From IMCC26256 sp037146835 (GTDB lineage: Bacteria; Actinomycetota; Acidimicrobiia; IMCC26256), in the NCBI GenBank assembly GCA_037146835.1, contig JBAWWI010000027.1, positions 1-22,381 of the forward strand: a stretch of 22,381 nucleotides of DNA. The letters run 5' to 3'. The notes beneath the pieces were generated by a model. It saw only the letters and a list, made by a program, of their open reading frames with translations, was not told the origin of the DNA and ran no database searches. The translations under genes and the position numbers were made by a program. The stretch's first letter is position 1. Each line of letters opens with the position of its first letter. This document shows positions 7,670 through 16,000 of this stretch, piece after piece.

Positions 7670-8062
7670 ATGGCGCCACGTCGTGAGTCCAGAGAGCGAG
7701 CACTTGGGCTCTGCTATGAATCAGAGGTTCGTGAGGTTGAGCCCCTTGGGATACTCGAGGGTCTACCAACCAAACCAGATGAGTATGCGCTGCAACTATT
7801 CGAGGGCGTCTACGAGAATCGTGAGGCAATCGACAAGTACCTCACGGAGTTCTCGCAGAACTGGAGTCTTGAGCGCATGCCTGTGATCGATCGCTGCATC
7901 CTGAGAATTTCTGCCTACGAACTCCTCTTTGCTCAGGAGGTCCCAACGGCGGTTGCGATTAGCGAGGCGGTAGATCTTGCTAAGCAATACTCAACAAAGG
8001 ACTCCGGTCGCTTTGTGAATGGCTTGCTAGCGCGCGTTGCATCTGAGGTGCGCGCGTCGTGA
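7670..8062 (+). CDS. nusB: transcription antitermination factor NusB
   Basis: NusB binds boxA RNA with NusE (S10) in antitermination complexes on rRNA operons. The all-helical 130-residue protein has the Arg-rich N terminus (RRESRERALGLCYE at 4-17), the conserved WSLERMPVIDRCILRIS at 65-81, VPTAVAISEAVDLAKQYS at 91-108, and FVNGLLARV at 115-123. It starts eight bases after efp and overlaps clpS by GTGA. The efp-nusB pair is widespread in Gram-positive bacteria and sits here as usual. Confidence 0.96.
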   Translation: MAPRRESRERALGLCYESEVREVEPLGILEGLPTKPDEYALQLFEGVYENREAIDKYLTEFSQNWSLERMPVIDRCILRISAYELLFAQEVPTAVAISEAVDLAKQYSTKDSGRFVNGLLARVASEVRAS

Positions 8063-8352
8063 AGTCGGCTCTCCCCGTGGAGATCCAAGAGCCGATCTCT
8101 CATACCTCTGTCGATCTGGATCGACCATGGAATGTGGTTGTCTGGAACGACCCCGTAAATTTGATGTCGTACGTTGTTTTGATCTTCCAGAAACTCTTTG
8201 GATACTCGCATGAGAAGGCAACGAAACTGATGCTTGAGGTTCATAACGATGGGCGTTCAGTCGTTATCTCCGGGAGGCGGGAGCAGGCTGAGCATTACGT
8301 CTCTCAGCTCCACGCCCATGGACTCTGGGCAACTACGCAGCGTGATTCGTGA
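8059..8352 (+). CDS. clpS: ATP-dependent Clp protease adaptor ClpS
   Basis: ClpS delivers proteins with destabilising N-terminal residues to the Clp unfoldase. The 97-residue protein has a flexible N-terminal tail (1-22) and the core WNVVVWNDPVNLMSYVV at 24-40, with the N-degron-binding Asn30-Asp31 pair, and KLMLEVHNDG at 56-65 with the pocket His62. The GTG start overlaps the nusB stop. It is followed by a DUF2017 gene, a neighbour typical of actinobacteria. Its stop overlaps a four-codon frame that ends exactly on the next start codon. Confidence 0.95.
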   Translation: MKSALPVEIQEPISHTSVDLDRPWNVVVWNDPVNLMSYVVLIFQKLFGYSHEKATKLMLEVHNDGRSVVISGRREQAEHYVSQLHAHGLWATTQRDS

Positions 8353-8359
8353 GTAGACC

Positions 8360-8872
8360 GTGAGCGACTATCGATTCGAGCATGGCGACGAGCCGCTACT
8401 CCTAACCCTCTCTACCCCCGAGTCAGAGGCCCTTATCGCTCTCGCTCGTTCAACACTCGCGGTCGTTGATGCGCCGTTTCCAGTGGCCGGTGATGAGGCC
8501 GTGCGATCAAGGTTGTTTCCTCGTGCCTATCTCGACCCAACGGAGGACGCAGCCGAGTTCGCATTTCAAGCCACAGTCCATACCGACATGGCTCAAGTTC
8601 GCGCTATCGCCATAACCAGCTTCATAGGAGAGATTGACACCGGAAAGCACTCGCGTCGAGGTGTGGAGGTCTCTCTCGATGTAGATGCTGCTGGGCGCTG
8701 GATCGGAGTCATCAACGACCTAAGACTCGTATTAGGGACCCGCATTGGTGTCAGCGACTCAGAGGACGATCTAGGCCCAAGTGAGATAGTCGGCGCTGGC
8801 CACGGGGAGAGACCGTTCTACACGTGGATGACCTATCTCCAAGAGGAGCTCATCTCGAGACTGATGATCTAG
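8360..8872 (+). CDS. DUF2017 family protein
   Basis: This 170-residue protein matches the actinobacterial DUF2017 family found directly after clpS; its function is not known. Visible family features are RLFPRAY at 51-57 followed by an acidic DPTEDAAEF helix, and WIGVINDLRLVLGTRIGV at 114-131. The protein is acidic overall, has no signal peptide or membrane helix, and should be cytoplasmic. The constant pairing with clpS suggests a role related to Clp proteolysis, which is inference. The start is GTG with no clear ribosome binding site, within a GTGA overlap with a mini frame that begins on the clpS stop. It ends the long aro-to-clpS block. Confidence 0.88.
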   Translation: MSDYRFEHGDEPLLLTLSTPESEALIALARSTLAVVDAPFPVAGDEAVRSRLFPRAYLDPTEDAAEFAFQATVHTDMAQVRAIAITSFIGEIDTGKHSRRGVEVSLDVDAAGRWIGVINDLRLVLGTRIGVSDSEDDLGPSEIVGAGHGERPFYTWMTYLQEELISRLMI

Positions 8873-8887
8873 GTTGATTATCTAGAT
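8867..8887 (+). terminator. weak hairpin at the DUF2017 stop, doubtful terminator
   Basis: ATCTAG (8867-8872, containing the stop codon) pairs with CTAGAT (8882-8887) over a 9-base loop, followed by a T-rich but broken ATTTGAGTTTT. The stem is AT-rich and only six pairs long, so termination would be weak; it could equally be chance. Confidence 0.25.
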
Positions 8888-8896
8888 ATTTGAGTT

Positions 8897-8924
8897 TTGC
8901 TTAGGTGCCAAGTACTGCTAAACT
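8897..8924 (+). promoter_or_regulatory. probable promoter of the pyr operon
   Basis: TTGCTT (8897-8902) is followed after 16 bases by TAAACT (8919-8924), which is preceded by TGC, giving an extended -10 pattern (TGC-TAAACT). The predicted transcription start, about 7 bases after the -10 box, falls near 8931, exactly where the PyrR-binding hairpin begins. That agreement with the hairpin is the main support. Confidence 0.6.
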
Positions 8925-8931
8925 GTGTGGA

Positions 8932-8962
8932 CCGTCACAGGGATCCAGAGAGATCCCAACGG
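8932..8962 (+). promoter_or_regulatory. PyrR-binding RNA hairpin with CNGNGA hexaloop
   Basis: Upper stem GGGATC (8940-8945) pairs with GATCCC (8952-8957) around the loop CAGAGA (8946-8951), an exact match to the CNGNGA hexaloop that PyrR recognises in pyr mRNA. A lower stem CCGT (8932-8935) with ACGG (8959-8962) is separated by an asymmetric internal bulge, CACA on the 5' side and one A on the 3' side, which is the known layout of PyrR binding loops. It lies at the predicted 5' end of the transcript and directly upstream of pyrR. With UMP or UTP bound, PyrR should hold this hairpin and lower expression of the operon. Confidence 0.8.
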
Positions 8963-8985
8963 ATACGCATTGAATGAGGATCTAA

Positions 8986-9087
8986 ATGGCCGAGAGCCCG
9001 AAAGAGAAAAATTTAGCGAGCGCGCAGATCGCAGCGAGCGAAGAGTCTTCAATTATTGATCAAACCCCCTCATCAGGGGGTTTTTCT
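8986..9087 (+). other. pyr leader reading frame, 34 codons, in frame with pyrR
   Basis: An ATG at 8986 follows GAGGA (8976-8980) by five bases, a good ribosome binding site. The frame runs without a stop through the terminator hairpin and into pyrR. The 34 leader residues are polar, with Ala, Ser, Glu and Lys, and show no homology I recognise. Two readings are possible: an N-terminal extension that makes PyrR 238 residues long, or a leader whose translation keeps the terminator from folding. The second fits better, because an intrinsic terminator would otherwise sit inside a gene. GCGAGCG occurs twice within it (from 9016 and 9034), without an obvious structural role. Confidence 0.55.
9062..9085 (+). 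terminator. intrinsic terminator/attenuator before pyrR
   Basis: AAACCCCCT (9062-9070) pairs with AGGGGGTTT (9075-9083) around a CATC loop, nine pairs in all, and the 3' arm runs into a five-T tract (9081-9085). This is a textbook intrinsic terminator located just before the pyrR ATG at 9088. Its 3' arm also carries the only purine-rich sequence (AGGGGG) that could serve as ribosome binding site for that ATG, so the fold would block translation as well. I found no upstream segment that could form a strong antiterminator with either arm. Confidence 0.8.
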
Positions 9088-9702
9088 ATGCCCGAGACTC
9101 CCCATAGTCAAGAGAGCCCCCAGGGCGCTGCAAGCCCAGACGTTCTCCGTACGCGCGTATTCAGCGCCGACGATCTTCGCAGAGCGCATACTCGTATCGC
9201 TCACGAGATTGTCGAGAGAAATAAGGGCGCGGATGATGTTGTATTGGTCGGTATGCATTCGCGCGGTCCCGCAATTGCCGAGCGACTCGCAACCGCAATT
9301 AAATCCTTTGAGGGGATTGCGGTGCCTGTAGGCACTCTCGACGCAACCTTCTATCGCGACGATATTGGTATGCGCCCAGTACATCCTGCCGGGCCTACTC
9401 ACGTTCCGGTAGATATAACTGGCCGGGTTGTGGTGCTCGTCGATGATGTTCTTTTCACAGGCCGCACCATCCGAGCAGCCTTAGATGCGCTTACTGAGTT
9501 GGGGCGGCCCCGCTGCGTTCAACTAGCGGTACTTGTTGATAGGGGCGGCAGAGAGCTCCCTATTCGCGCTGATTATGTAGGGCGGAATCTTCCTACGCGT
9601 CTAGCTGAGGACGTACGGGTTCGACTCCTCGAGACTGATGATGTTGATGAAGACACCATCGAACTCTGGGGGCCGCCAGAGGCGCTAGGGGATGACGAGT
9701 GA
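9088..9702 (+). CDS. pyrR: bifunctional pyr operon regulator / uracil phosphoribosyltransferase
   Basis: PyrR is an RNA-binding regulator of pyrimidine genes with uracil phosphoribosyltransferase ancestry. From the ATG at 9088 it has 204 residues; the conserved fold starts near residue 22 (RTRVFSADDLRRAHTRIAHE) after a Ser/Pro-rich tail. The PRPP-binding loop VVVLVDDVLFTGRT lies at 114-127, with QLAVLVDRGGRELPIRADYVG at about 145-165, the segment shared by all PyrR proteins. The start is uncertain: ATG 8986 has a better ribosome binding site and would add 34 residues, but the terminator lies between the two. First gene of the pyr operon; its stop overlaps pyrB by GTGA. Confidence 0.93.
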   Translation: MPETPHSQESPQGAASPDVLRTRVFSADDLRRAHTRIAHEIVERNKGADDVVLVGMHSRGPAIAERLATAIKSFEGIAVPVGTLDATFYRDDIGMRPVHPAGPTHVPVDITGRVVVLVDDVLFTGRTIRAALDALTELGRPRCVQLAVLVDRGGRELPIRADYVGRNLPTRLAEDVRVRLLETDDVDEDTIELWGPPEALGDDE

Positions 9703-10622
9703 AGCACCTACTCTCGGTAGATGACCTCTCTAGAGCAGATGTCGATGATGTGCTTGATCTAGCTGCATCATTCCTTGCAGTTACAAAACGCGACATTCCA
9801 AAGGTTCCAGCCCTTCGAGGGAAGACCATCGTCTCGCTCTTCTTTGAGGATTCAACTCGCACGCGTCTCTCCTTCGAGACTGCAGCAAAGCGAATGTCCG
9901 CAGACGTCATGACCTTTAGCGTCGCAACCTCCTCGGTTAAGAAAGGGGAGGGACTCCGCGACACTGTGGGCACGATCTCCGCTATGGGGATAGATGCAGT
10001 CGTTGTCCGTCATTCGTCAGCTGGCGCACCCCAACGAATTACTGAGTGGATAGACGCAAGCATTATCAATGCAGGTGATGGTCGCCACGAACATCCAACG
10101 CAGGCTCTGCTCGACGTATTCACCATCACTCAGCACAGAGGCCGAGATCTCTCAGGCCTAAAAGTTGGGATTATCGGTGATGTCCGCAACTCGCGTGTCG
10201 CTCATAGTGATGCAAAACTCTTGACCGCTCTCGGAGCACACGTAACGCTTATTGCCCCGCCAACGCTCCTGCCAGAGTCAGTAGAGAGTTGGGGCGCCAC
10301 TGCTTCACTTGATCTTGATTCGGTACTCCCTGAGCTCGATGTCGTTATGACCCTTCGAGTTCAGCATGAGAGAGATGCGCAGAGCCGGTTCCCGAGTCTG
10401 AGGGAGTTCACGCAGCGCTATGGGCTCACTATCGAACGCGCAGCGAGAATGCGCCCTGATGCTCTAGTGATGCACCCAGGCCCGATGAACCGCGGTGTTG
10501 AGATAGCAGGGGCTGTCGCAGATGGCGCATCATCAGTAATAGACGAACAGGTCACCAATGGTGTCGCAGTTCGTATGGCAGTGCTTTGGAAGATTCTTGG
10601 ATCAGGAGGCGACGTTGTCTGA
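9699..10622 (+). CDS. pyrB: aspartate carbamoyltransferase catalytic subunit
   Basis: The enzyme joins carbamoyl phosphate and aspartate to give N-carbamoyl-aspartate, the committed pyrimidine step. The 307-residue protein has the carbamoyl-phosphate motif FEDSTRTR at 49-56, the mobile-loop lysines in SVKKGEG at 79-85, GDGRHEHPTQALLD at 126-139, and HPGPMNRGVE at 259-268, which binds aspartate. There is no pyrI regulatory subunit gene next to it, as usual in Gram-positive bacteria, so control is expected at the mRNA level. It starts with GTG inside the pyrR stop and its 3' end contains the pyrC ribosome binding site. Confidence 0.97.
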   Translation: MKHLLSVDDLSRADVDDVLDLAASFLAVTKRDIPKVPALRGKTIVSLFFEDSTRTRLSFETAAKRMSADVMTFSVATSSVKKGEGLRDTVGTISAMGIDAVVVRHSSAGAPQRITEWIDASIINAGDGRHEHPTQALLDVFTITQHRGRDLSGLKVGIIGDVRNSRVAHSDAKLLTALGAHVTLIAPPTLLPESVESWGATASLDLDSVLPELDVVMTLRVQHERDAQSRFPSLREFTQRYGLTIERAARMRPDALVMHPGPMNRGVEIAGAVADGASSVIDEQVTNGVAVRMAVLWKILGSGGDVV

Positions 10623-11904
10623 GTTCGTAATTAAGGGCGGTCAGATCCTCGATGCTGGTGTGCTTCGTGCGGCAGATCTACTGGTGCGCGATGGGGTAAT
10701 CGCTCAAATTGGATCTGGGCTAAGCGCCTCGCGTGTTCTAGATGCAGAGGGAGCGGTGGTGACCCCGGGCTTCGTCGATCTGCACGTTCACCTTAGAGAG
10801 CCTGGGGACGAGGACGCTGAGACCATAGAGACGGGAGCGCGCGCCGCAGCCCTAGGTGGTTATACGGCTGTGGTTGCCATGCCGAATACTCGCCCCCCGC
10901 TCGATGATCCGATTTTGGTTCGTGCGGTTCAGGCAATCGGTGCAGGTGCGATCTGTGAGGTGATCTCGTCAGGGTGCATCACCATCGGGCGCGATGGCGT
11001 TGCGCTGGCGCCTATGGGAGAGATGCACGCTCTCGGCGTACGGATCTTTACTGACGACGGTTCCTGTGTGATGTCTGCAGGGCTGATGCGCCGCGCTCTT
11101 GAGTATTCACTCGGGCTCGAGGGCTCTGTGATCGCGCAGCACGCGGAGGACGACTCAATGTGCTCCGGTGGCTCCATGCACGAGGGGGAGTGGTCTAGCC
11201 GTCTCGGTATACCGGGGCGCCCTGGCGAGGCAGAAGCGATCATCGTCGCGAGAGATATTCGCTTGGCCGCTCTCACTGGCGCTCGTATCCACTTCCTACA
11301 CCTCTCGACTGCCGCAGCAGTCGAGCTGGTGCGCAGTGCTAAGCGCGATGGAGTGCGAGTTACGTGCGAGGTCGCGCCGCATCACTTCACTCTCACCGAT
11401 GAGGCATGCGCTGGTTTCGATCCAGCGTTCAAGGTGCACCCGCCTCTTAGGAGCGCGTCGGACGTTGCCGCAGTGCGAGCAGGGCTTAGCGACGGCACAA
11501 TCGATGCAATCGCAACTGATCATGCGCCACACACCCCTGAGTCAAAAGAACGCCCATTCGAGGAGGCTCCACCGGGGATGCTCGGGCTTGAGACCTCCGC
11601 TGCATTAGCGGTTACGGAGTTAGTTAAGAGCGGGGTTATGTCGCTAGCGGAAGCATTTTCAGTGCTCTCAAGTAACCCAGCATCTATTGCTGGGATCTCG
11701 GATCGACATGGAGCACCGCTAGCCGAAGGGCGCATCGCGAATATATGCGTGTTTGATCCAAGCGAAGAATGGGTTGTCGACCCGGGTCGTCTAGCAAGTA
11801 AGTCTCGCAATACTCCCTACGCCGGGCGCACTCTTACTGGGCGAGCACGGCACACGATTCTGCGGGGCGAGGCCGTTGTCGTAGATAGCGCAGCTACACG
11901 ATGA
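10615..11904 (+). CDS. pyrC: dihydroorotase, class I
   Basis: The enzyme cyclises N-carbamoyl-aspartate to dihydroorotate. The start is taken as TTG at 10615, five bases after a perfect AGGAGG (10604-10609) and overlapping the pyrB stop; this gives 429 residues, and a longer frame from 10558 is unlikely. Metal ligands of class I enzymes are visible: His57 and His59 in DLHVHLREPG, the bridging aspartate in FTDDGS (147-148), His176 in AQHAED, His229 in FLHLST, and the catalytic Asp302 in TDHAPH. The NTRPP motif at 91-95 belongs to the substrate site. It ends in an ATGA overlap with carA. Confidence 0.96.
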   Translation: MSEFVIKGGQILDAGVLRAADLLVRDGVIAQIGSGLSASRVLDAEGAVVTPGFVDLHVHLREPGDEDAETIETGARAAALGGYTAVVAMPNTRPPLDDPILVRAVQAIGAGAICEVISSGCITIGRDGVALAPMGEMHALGVRIFTDDGSCVMSAGLMRRALEYSLGLEGSVIAQHAEDDSMCSGGSMHEGEWSSRLGIPGRPGEAEAIIVARDIRLAALTGARIHFLHLSTAAAVELVRSAKRDGVRVTCEVAPHHFTLTDEACAGFDPAFKVHPPLRSASDVAAVRAGLSDGTIDAIATDHAPHTPESKERPFEEAPPGMLGLETSAALAVTELVKSGVMSLAEAFSVLSSNPASIAGISDRHGAPLAEGRIANICVFDPSEEWVVDPGRLASKSRNTPYAGRTLTGRARHTILRGEAVVVDSAATR

Positions 11905-13067
11905 ACAAGCCAAACGGTTCGGGAATGGAATCGAAATTGAAAGGTGAGGCTGTGGCCCGTCTGATACCAGAGAAAAGAGAAGGAATCTTGGAGCCTGCAA
12001 TTCTTATCTTGGCTGATGGCGAGGAGTTTGAGGGCGAGGCGTTCGGCGCTCGATCGTCTGCGGCTACTGGAGAGCTCGTCTTCAATACTTCACTAAGCGG
12101 GTACCAGGAGATCATCACTGATCCTTCTTACGCTGGGCAGGTGGTTGCCTTTACATACCCGCATATTGGTAACTATGGAACCAACTCCGGCGATGATGAG
12201 AGTGCACGACCGTTCCTGAGTGGAATCATCACGCGTGATGTTGCCTTAAGACCGAGTAGCTGGCGCTCAGAGGAGTCCTTAGATGACTTCCTCGTTAGGC
12301 ATGGGGTTCCAGGAATTACCGGAATTGACACACGACGCTTGACCCGCCATCTGCGTAGTGCGGGCGCAGTACCGGGCGCGTTCGGCACAGATGAATCCGA
12401 AGTTCGTGCTCTCGCGTCCTCTGCAACTGGCACCGACGGTATTGATCTAGCGGCAACGGTCTCCACAAAGGCGTCATATATTTATGGGGACGATGATGCT
12501 CCGTTTACTGTTGTTGCTTATGACTTCGGGATAAAGCGCACAATTCTTCGGCACCTTGCTGGCTCTGGTTGCAGGGTTGAGGTAGTACCTGCATCGACCC
12601 CGGCCTCTGAGGTCATCGCTAGGAACCCAGATGGCATATTCCTCTCGAATGGTCCCGGGGACCCTGCGGCGGTTGTTGGCGCAGCAGCCAATGCGCTTGC
12701 CCTGGTTGAGTCGGGGATCCCTCTATTTGGGATCTGCCTTGGCCACCAGATACTCGGGTTAGCGCTAGGCGCGCAGACCTATAAGTTGCCGTTCGGTCAT
12801 CATGGGGGAAACCATCCAGTACGAAACGAGCTAACCGGAAGAGTCGAGATCACAAGTCAGAACCACAACTACGCCGTTGACCCAGGGGCGATGGAGCGCA
12901 GCGTAAAAATTACGCATGTCAATCTCAACGATGGGGTTGTAGAGGGCCTGCGCCTTACGGATGCTCCGGTCTTCTCGGTTCAGCATCACCCTGAGGCTGG
13001 CCCAGGGCCTCACGAGTCGTCGTACCTATTTGAAGAGTTCACCACGCTAATGACAGAGGTTCGCTGA
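11901..13067 (+). CDS. carA: carbamoyl-phosphate synthase small (glutaminase) subunit
   Basis: CarA hydrolyses glutamine and passes ammonia to CarB. The 388-residue protein has an N-terminal CPSase domain (about 33-165, with FNTSLSGYQEIITDPSY at 61-77) and a C-terminal class I glutamine amidotransferase domain. The triad is complete: Cys279 in GICLGHQ, His363 and Glu365 in QHHPEAGPGPH; LSNGPGDP at 248-255 forms the oxyanion region. The first 32 residues, before the conserved ILILADG, are longer than usual and unconserved, so an internal start such as ATG 11925 is possible, but the ATGA overlap with pyrC favours 11901. Confidence 0.96.
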   Translation: MNKPNGSGMESKLKGEAVARLIPEKREGILEPAILILADGEEFEGEAFGARSSAATGELVFNTSLSGYQEIITDPSYAGQVVAFTYPHIGNYGTNSGDDESARPFLSGIITRDVALRPSSWRSEESLDDFLVRHGVPGITGIDTRRLTRHLRSAGAVPGAFGTDESEVRALASSATGTDGIDLAATVSTKASYIYGDDDAPFTVVAYDFGIKRTILRHLAGSGCRVEVVPASTPASEVIARNPDGIFLSNGPGDPAAVVGAAANALALVESGIPLFGICLGHQILGLALGAQTYKLPFGHHGGNHPVRNELTGRVEITSQNHNYAVDPGAMERSVKITHVNLNDGVVEGLRLTDAPVFSVQHHPEAGPGPHESSYLFEEFTTLMTEVR

Positions 13068-13068
13068 T

Positions 13069-16000
13069 ATGCCACGCCGCGATGACATTAAGACGATTCT
13101 TATTATCGGGAGCGGGCCGATCGTCATTGGGCAGGCATGCGAGTTCGATTACTCGGGAACACAGGCGTGCCGAGTGCTTCGCGATGAGGGTTACCGAGTG
13201 GTGCTAGTTAACTCGAACCCCGCGACGATTATGACCGACCCCGAGTTTGCTGATGCGACCTACGTCGAGCCACTAGATGTAGAGAGCCTCACGCGTATCA
13301 TCGCCAAAGAACGCCCTGATGCAGTGCTGCCAACTCTCGGAGGACAGACAGCCCTCAACCTCGCGATCGAGCTCGAGGAAACAGGTGTCTTCGCTCAGTA
13401 TGGCGTCGAGATGATCGGAGCAAGCGCAGAGGCAATCCACACTGCGGAGGATCGCTCAAAATTCAAAGAAGCAATGAACGAAATTGGAATTGCTAGCGCC
13501 AAATCTGGGCTCGCCTACACGGTCGAGCAGGCCGTCGAGGTTGGCTTAGAAGTAGGGCTCCCCATCATTGTTCGCCCCTCCTTTATTCTCGGTGGTAGCG
13601 GAACAGGCATGGCAACAACTGTCGACGAACTTCGAGCGGCAGCAGAGCGTGGCCTTGAGGCGAGCCCGGTTAATGAAATCCTGATCGAGCGCTCGCTTGT
13701 TGGTTGGAAAGAATACGAACTAGAGGTAATGCGCGACCACGCAGACAACGTAGTAGTTGTCTGCTCAATCGAGAACTTCGATCCAATGGGCGTGCACACT
13801 GGTGACTCAATCACGGTCGCCCCGGCGCAGACACTTACTGATGTCGAGTACCAGCGCCTTCGTGATGCTTCCTTCGCATGTATACGACGAATCGGTGTTG
13901 ATACAGGTGGATCCAATATCCAGTTCGCCGTTAACCCAGCAAATGGCGAGTTTGTAGTTATTGAGATGAACCCGCGAGTCTCGCGTTCTAGTGCACTTGC
14001 CTCGAAAGCAACAGGGTTTCCTATAGCGAAGATCGCAGCAAAACTCGCAGTTGGTTATCGACTAGATGAAGTACTGAACGACATCACGCGCGTTACTCCT
14101 GCATCATTTGAACCAAGCATTGATTACGTAGTCACGAAGATCCCGCGATGGGCCTTTGAGAAACTGCCCGGGGCGGAGCCAGTACTTGGAACCATGATGC
14201 AGAGCGTCGGCGAGGCTATGGCTATAGGGCGTACCTTCCCTGAGTCGCTTCAGAAGGCGCTCAGATCTCTAGAGACAGGGAGAGGCGGGCTCAATTGTGA
14301 CCCCGCTGAGTCTGAGTTCGACACGCTCGAGCTTGATGCAATTCTTGCTAATGCTGCTATCCCGACCCCTGATCGGATTTTCTATGTCGAGGCAGCGATG
14401 CGATTGGGTGCATCACCCGAACGCGTAAACGCCGCAACGGGAATTGATATGTGGTTCCTCGATGAAATTGGGCGCATTATTGATGAGCGCGCGCGTGTTA
14501 CGTTGATCGGAGGCGCTCAAGCAATGTCGCGCGCTGATTGGCGCCGTGCGAAGCGCCTTGGCTTCGGCGATAGTCAGCTGGCTCACATCTGGGGGGAGAC
14601 CCAGGGAGAGGTGCGTTCAGCACGCCTCGCCGCTGGGGTTGCAATTACATATAAGACTGTCGATACCTGCGCAGCAGAGTTCGCAGCCGAGACCCCGTAT
14701 CACTACGGCACTTACGAGGATGAAGACGAGGTAGCACCCCTTTCGCGAGATGCCGTAATGATTCTTGGCAGTGGGCCGAACCGCATCGGCCAAGGAGTTG
14801 AGTTCGATTACTGCTGTGTGCATGCAGCCTTTGCTCTCTCGGATGCCGGCTATGAAACCGTAATGGTGAACTGCAACCCCGAGACTGTCTCTACCGACTA
14901 CGACACCAGCGACCGGTTGTTCTTCGAGCCACTCACTGAGGAGGGAGTTCAGAACGTCGCTGACGCTATAGCGCGTGCTGGCAACCTGCGTGGAGTGATC
15001 GTCTCTCTAGGGGGTCAGACGCCACTTAAGCTCGCTCACGCATTGGAGGCTGCGGGTGTCCCAATTCTTGGAACCAGCCCCGCCTCAATTGATCTTGCCG
15101 AGGACCGAGAGCGTTTCAACGATCTATGCAACCGCATCGGGATCCCGCAGCCTGCCGGTGGTACGGCTACTACAGCCGATGCTGCAGTAGTCATCGCCAA
15201 CGAAGTTGGGTTTCCAGTACTTGTCAGGCCTTCGTATGTGCTCGGTGGCCGTGGGATGCAGATTGTTTACGACGAAGAAACGCTTCGCTCTGCAATGGCG
15301 GAGTTGACCGAGTTCGGAACACTTGGTCGCGAAGGTGGATTATCCGCAGAGCGCCCAGCTCTTGTCGATCGCTTCTTAGAGGATGCAATCGAGGTTGACG
15401 TAGACGCGATTAGAGACACAACCGGCGAGGTAATAATCGGTGGAGTGATGGAGCACATTGAAGAGGCAGGGGTGCACTCTGGTGACTCCGCCTGTGCGAT
15501 CCCGCCACCAACGCTGAGCGCGGATGTAGTGGCTCAGATCGAGGCATCAACGCGTCGTCTTGCTGAGGCGTTGGGTGTAATCGGACTAATGAATGTTCAG
15601 TACGCCGTAAAAGATGGTGAAGTAATCATTATCGAGGCCAATCCGCGAGCCTCTCGAACTGTCCCGTTCGTTAGCAAGGCAACGGGTGTGCCGCTCGCAA
15701 AGATCGCGGCTCGAGTGATGCTTGGAGCAAGCCTGAGCGAGCTTCGAGTTGAGGGGCTGCTACGCCCGGCTTCAGATGGAGGGCACATCTCGGTGAAGGA
15801 GGCGGTGTTGCCGTTTAATCGTTTCCCGACGGTCGATACTGTGCTTGGCCCAGAGATGCGATCCACTGGCGAGGTAATGGGGATCGACCGATCCTTCGGG
15901 CTTGCCTTCTGGAAGAGCCAAGCTGCAGCTGGTAACCGACTCCCAGACTCCGGGACTGTCTTCTTCTCGCTTGCAGATCGCGATAAGCGCCAAGGATTGG

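Noticed and set aside
10558..10614. Longer pyrC frame starting at ATG 10558
   Set aside because: The extra 19 residues overlap pyrB and are unrelated to dihydroorotases, while TTG 10615 has AGGAGG at ideal distance.
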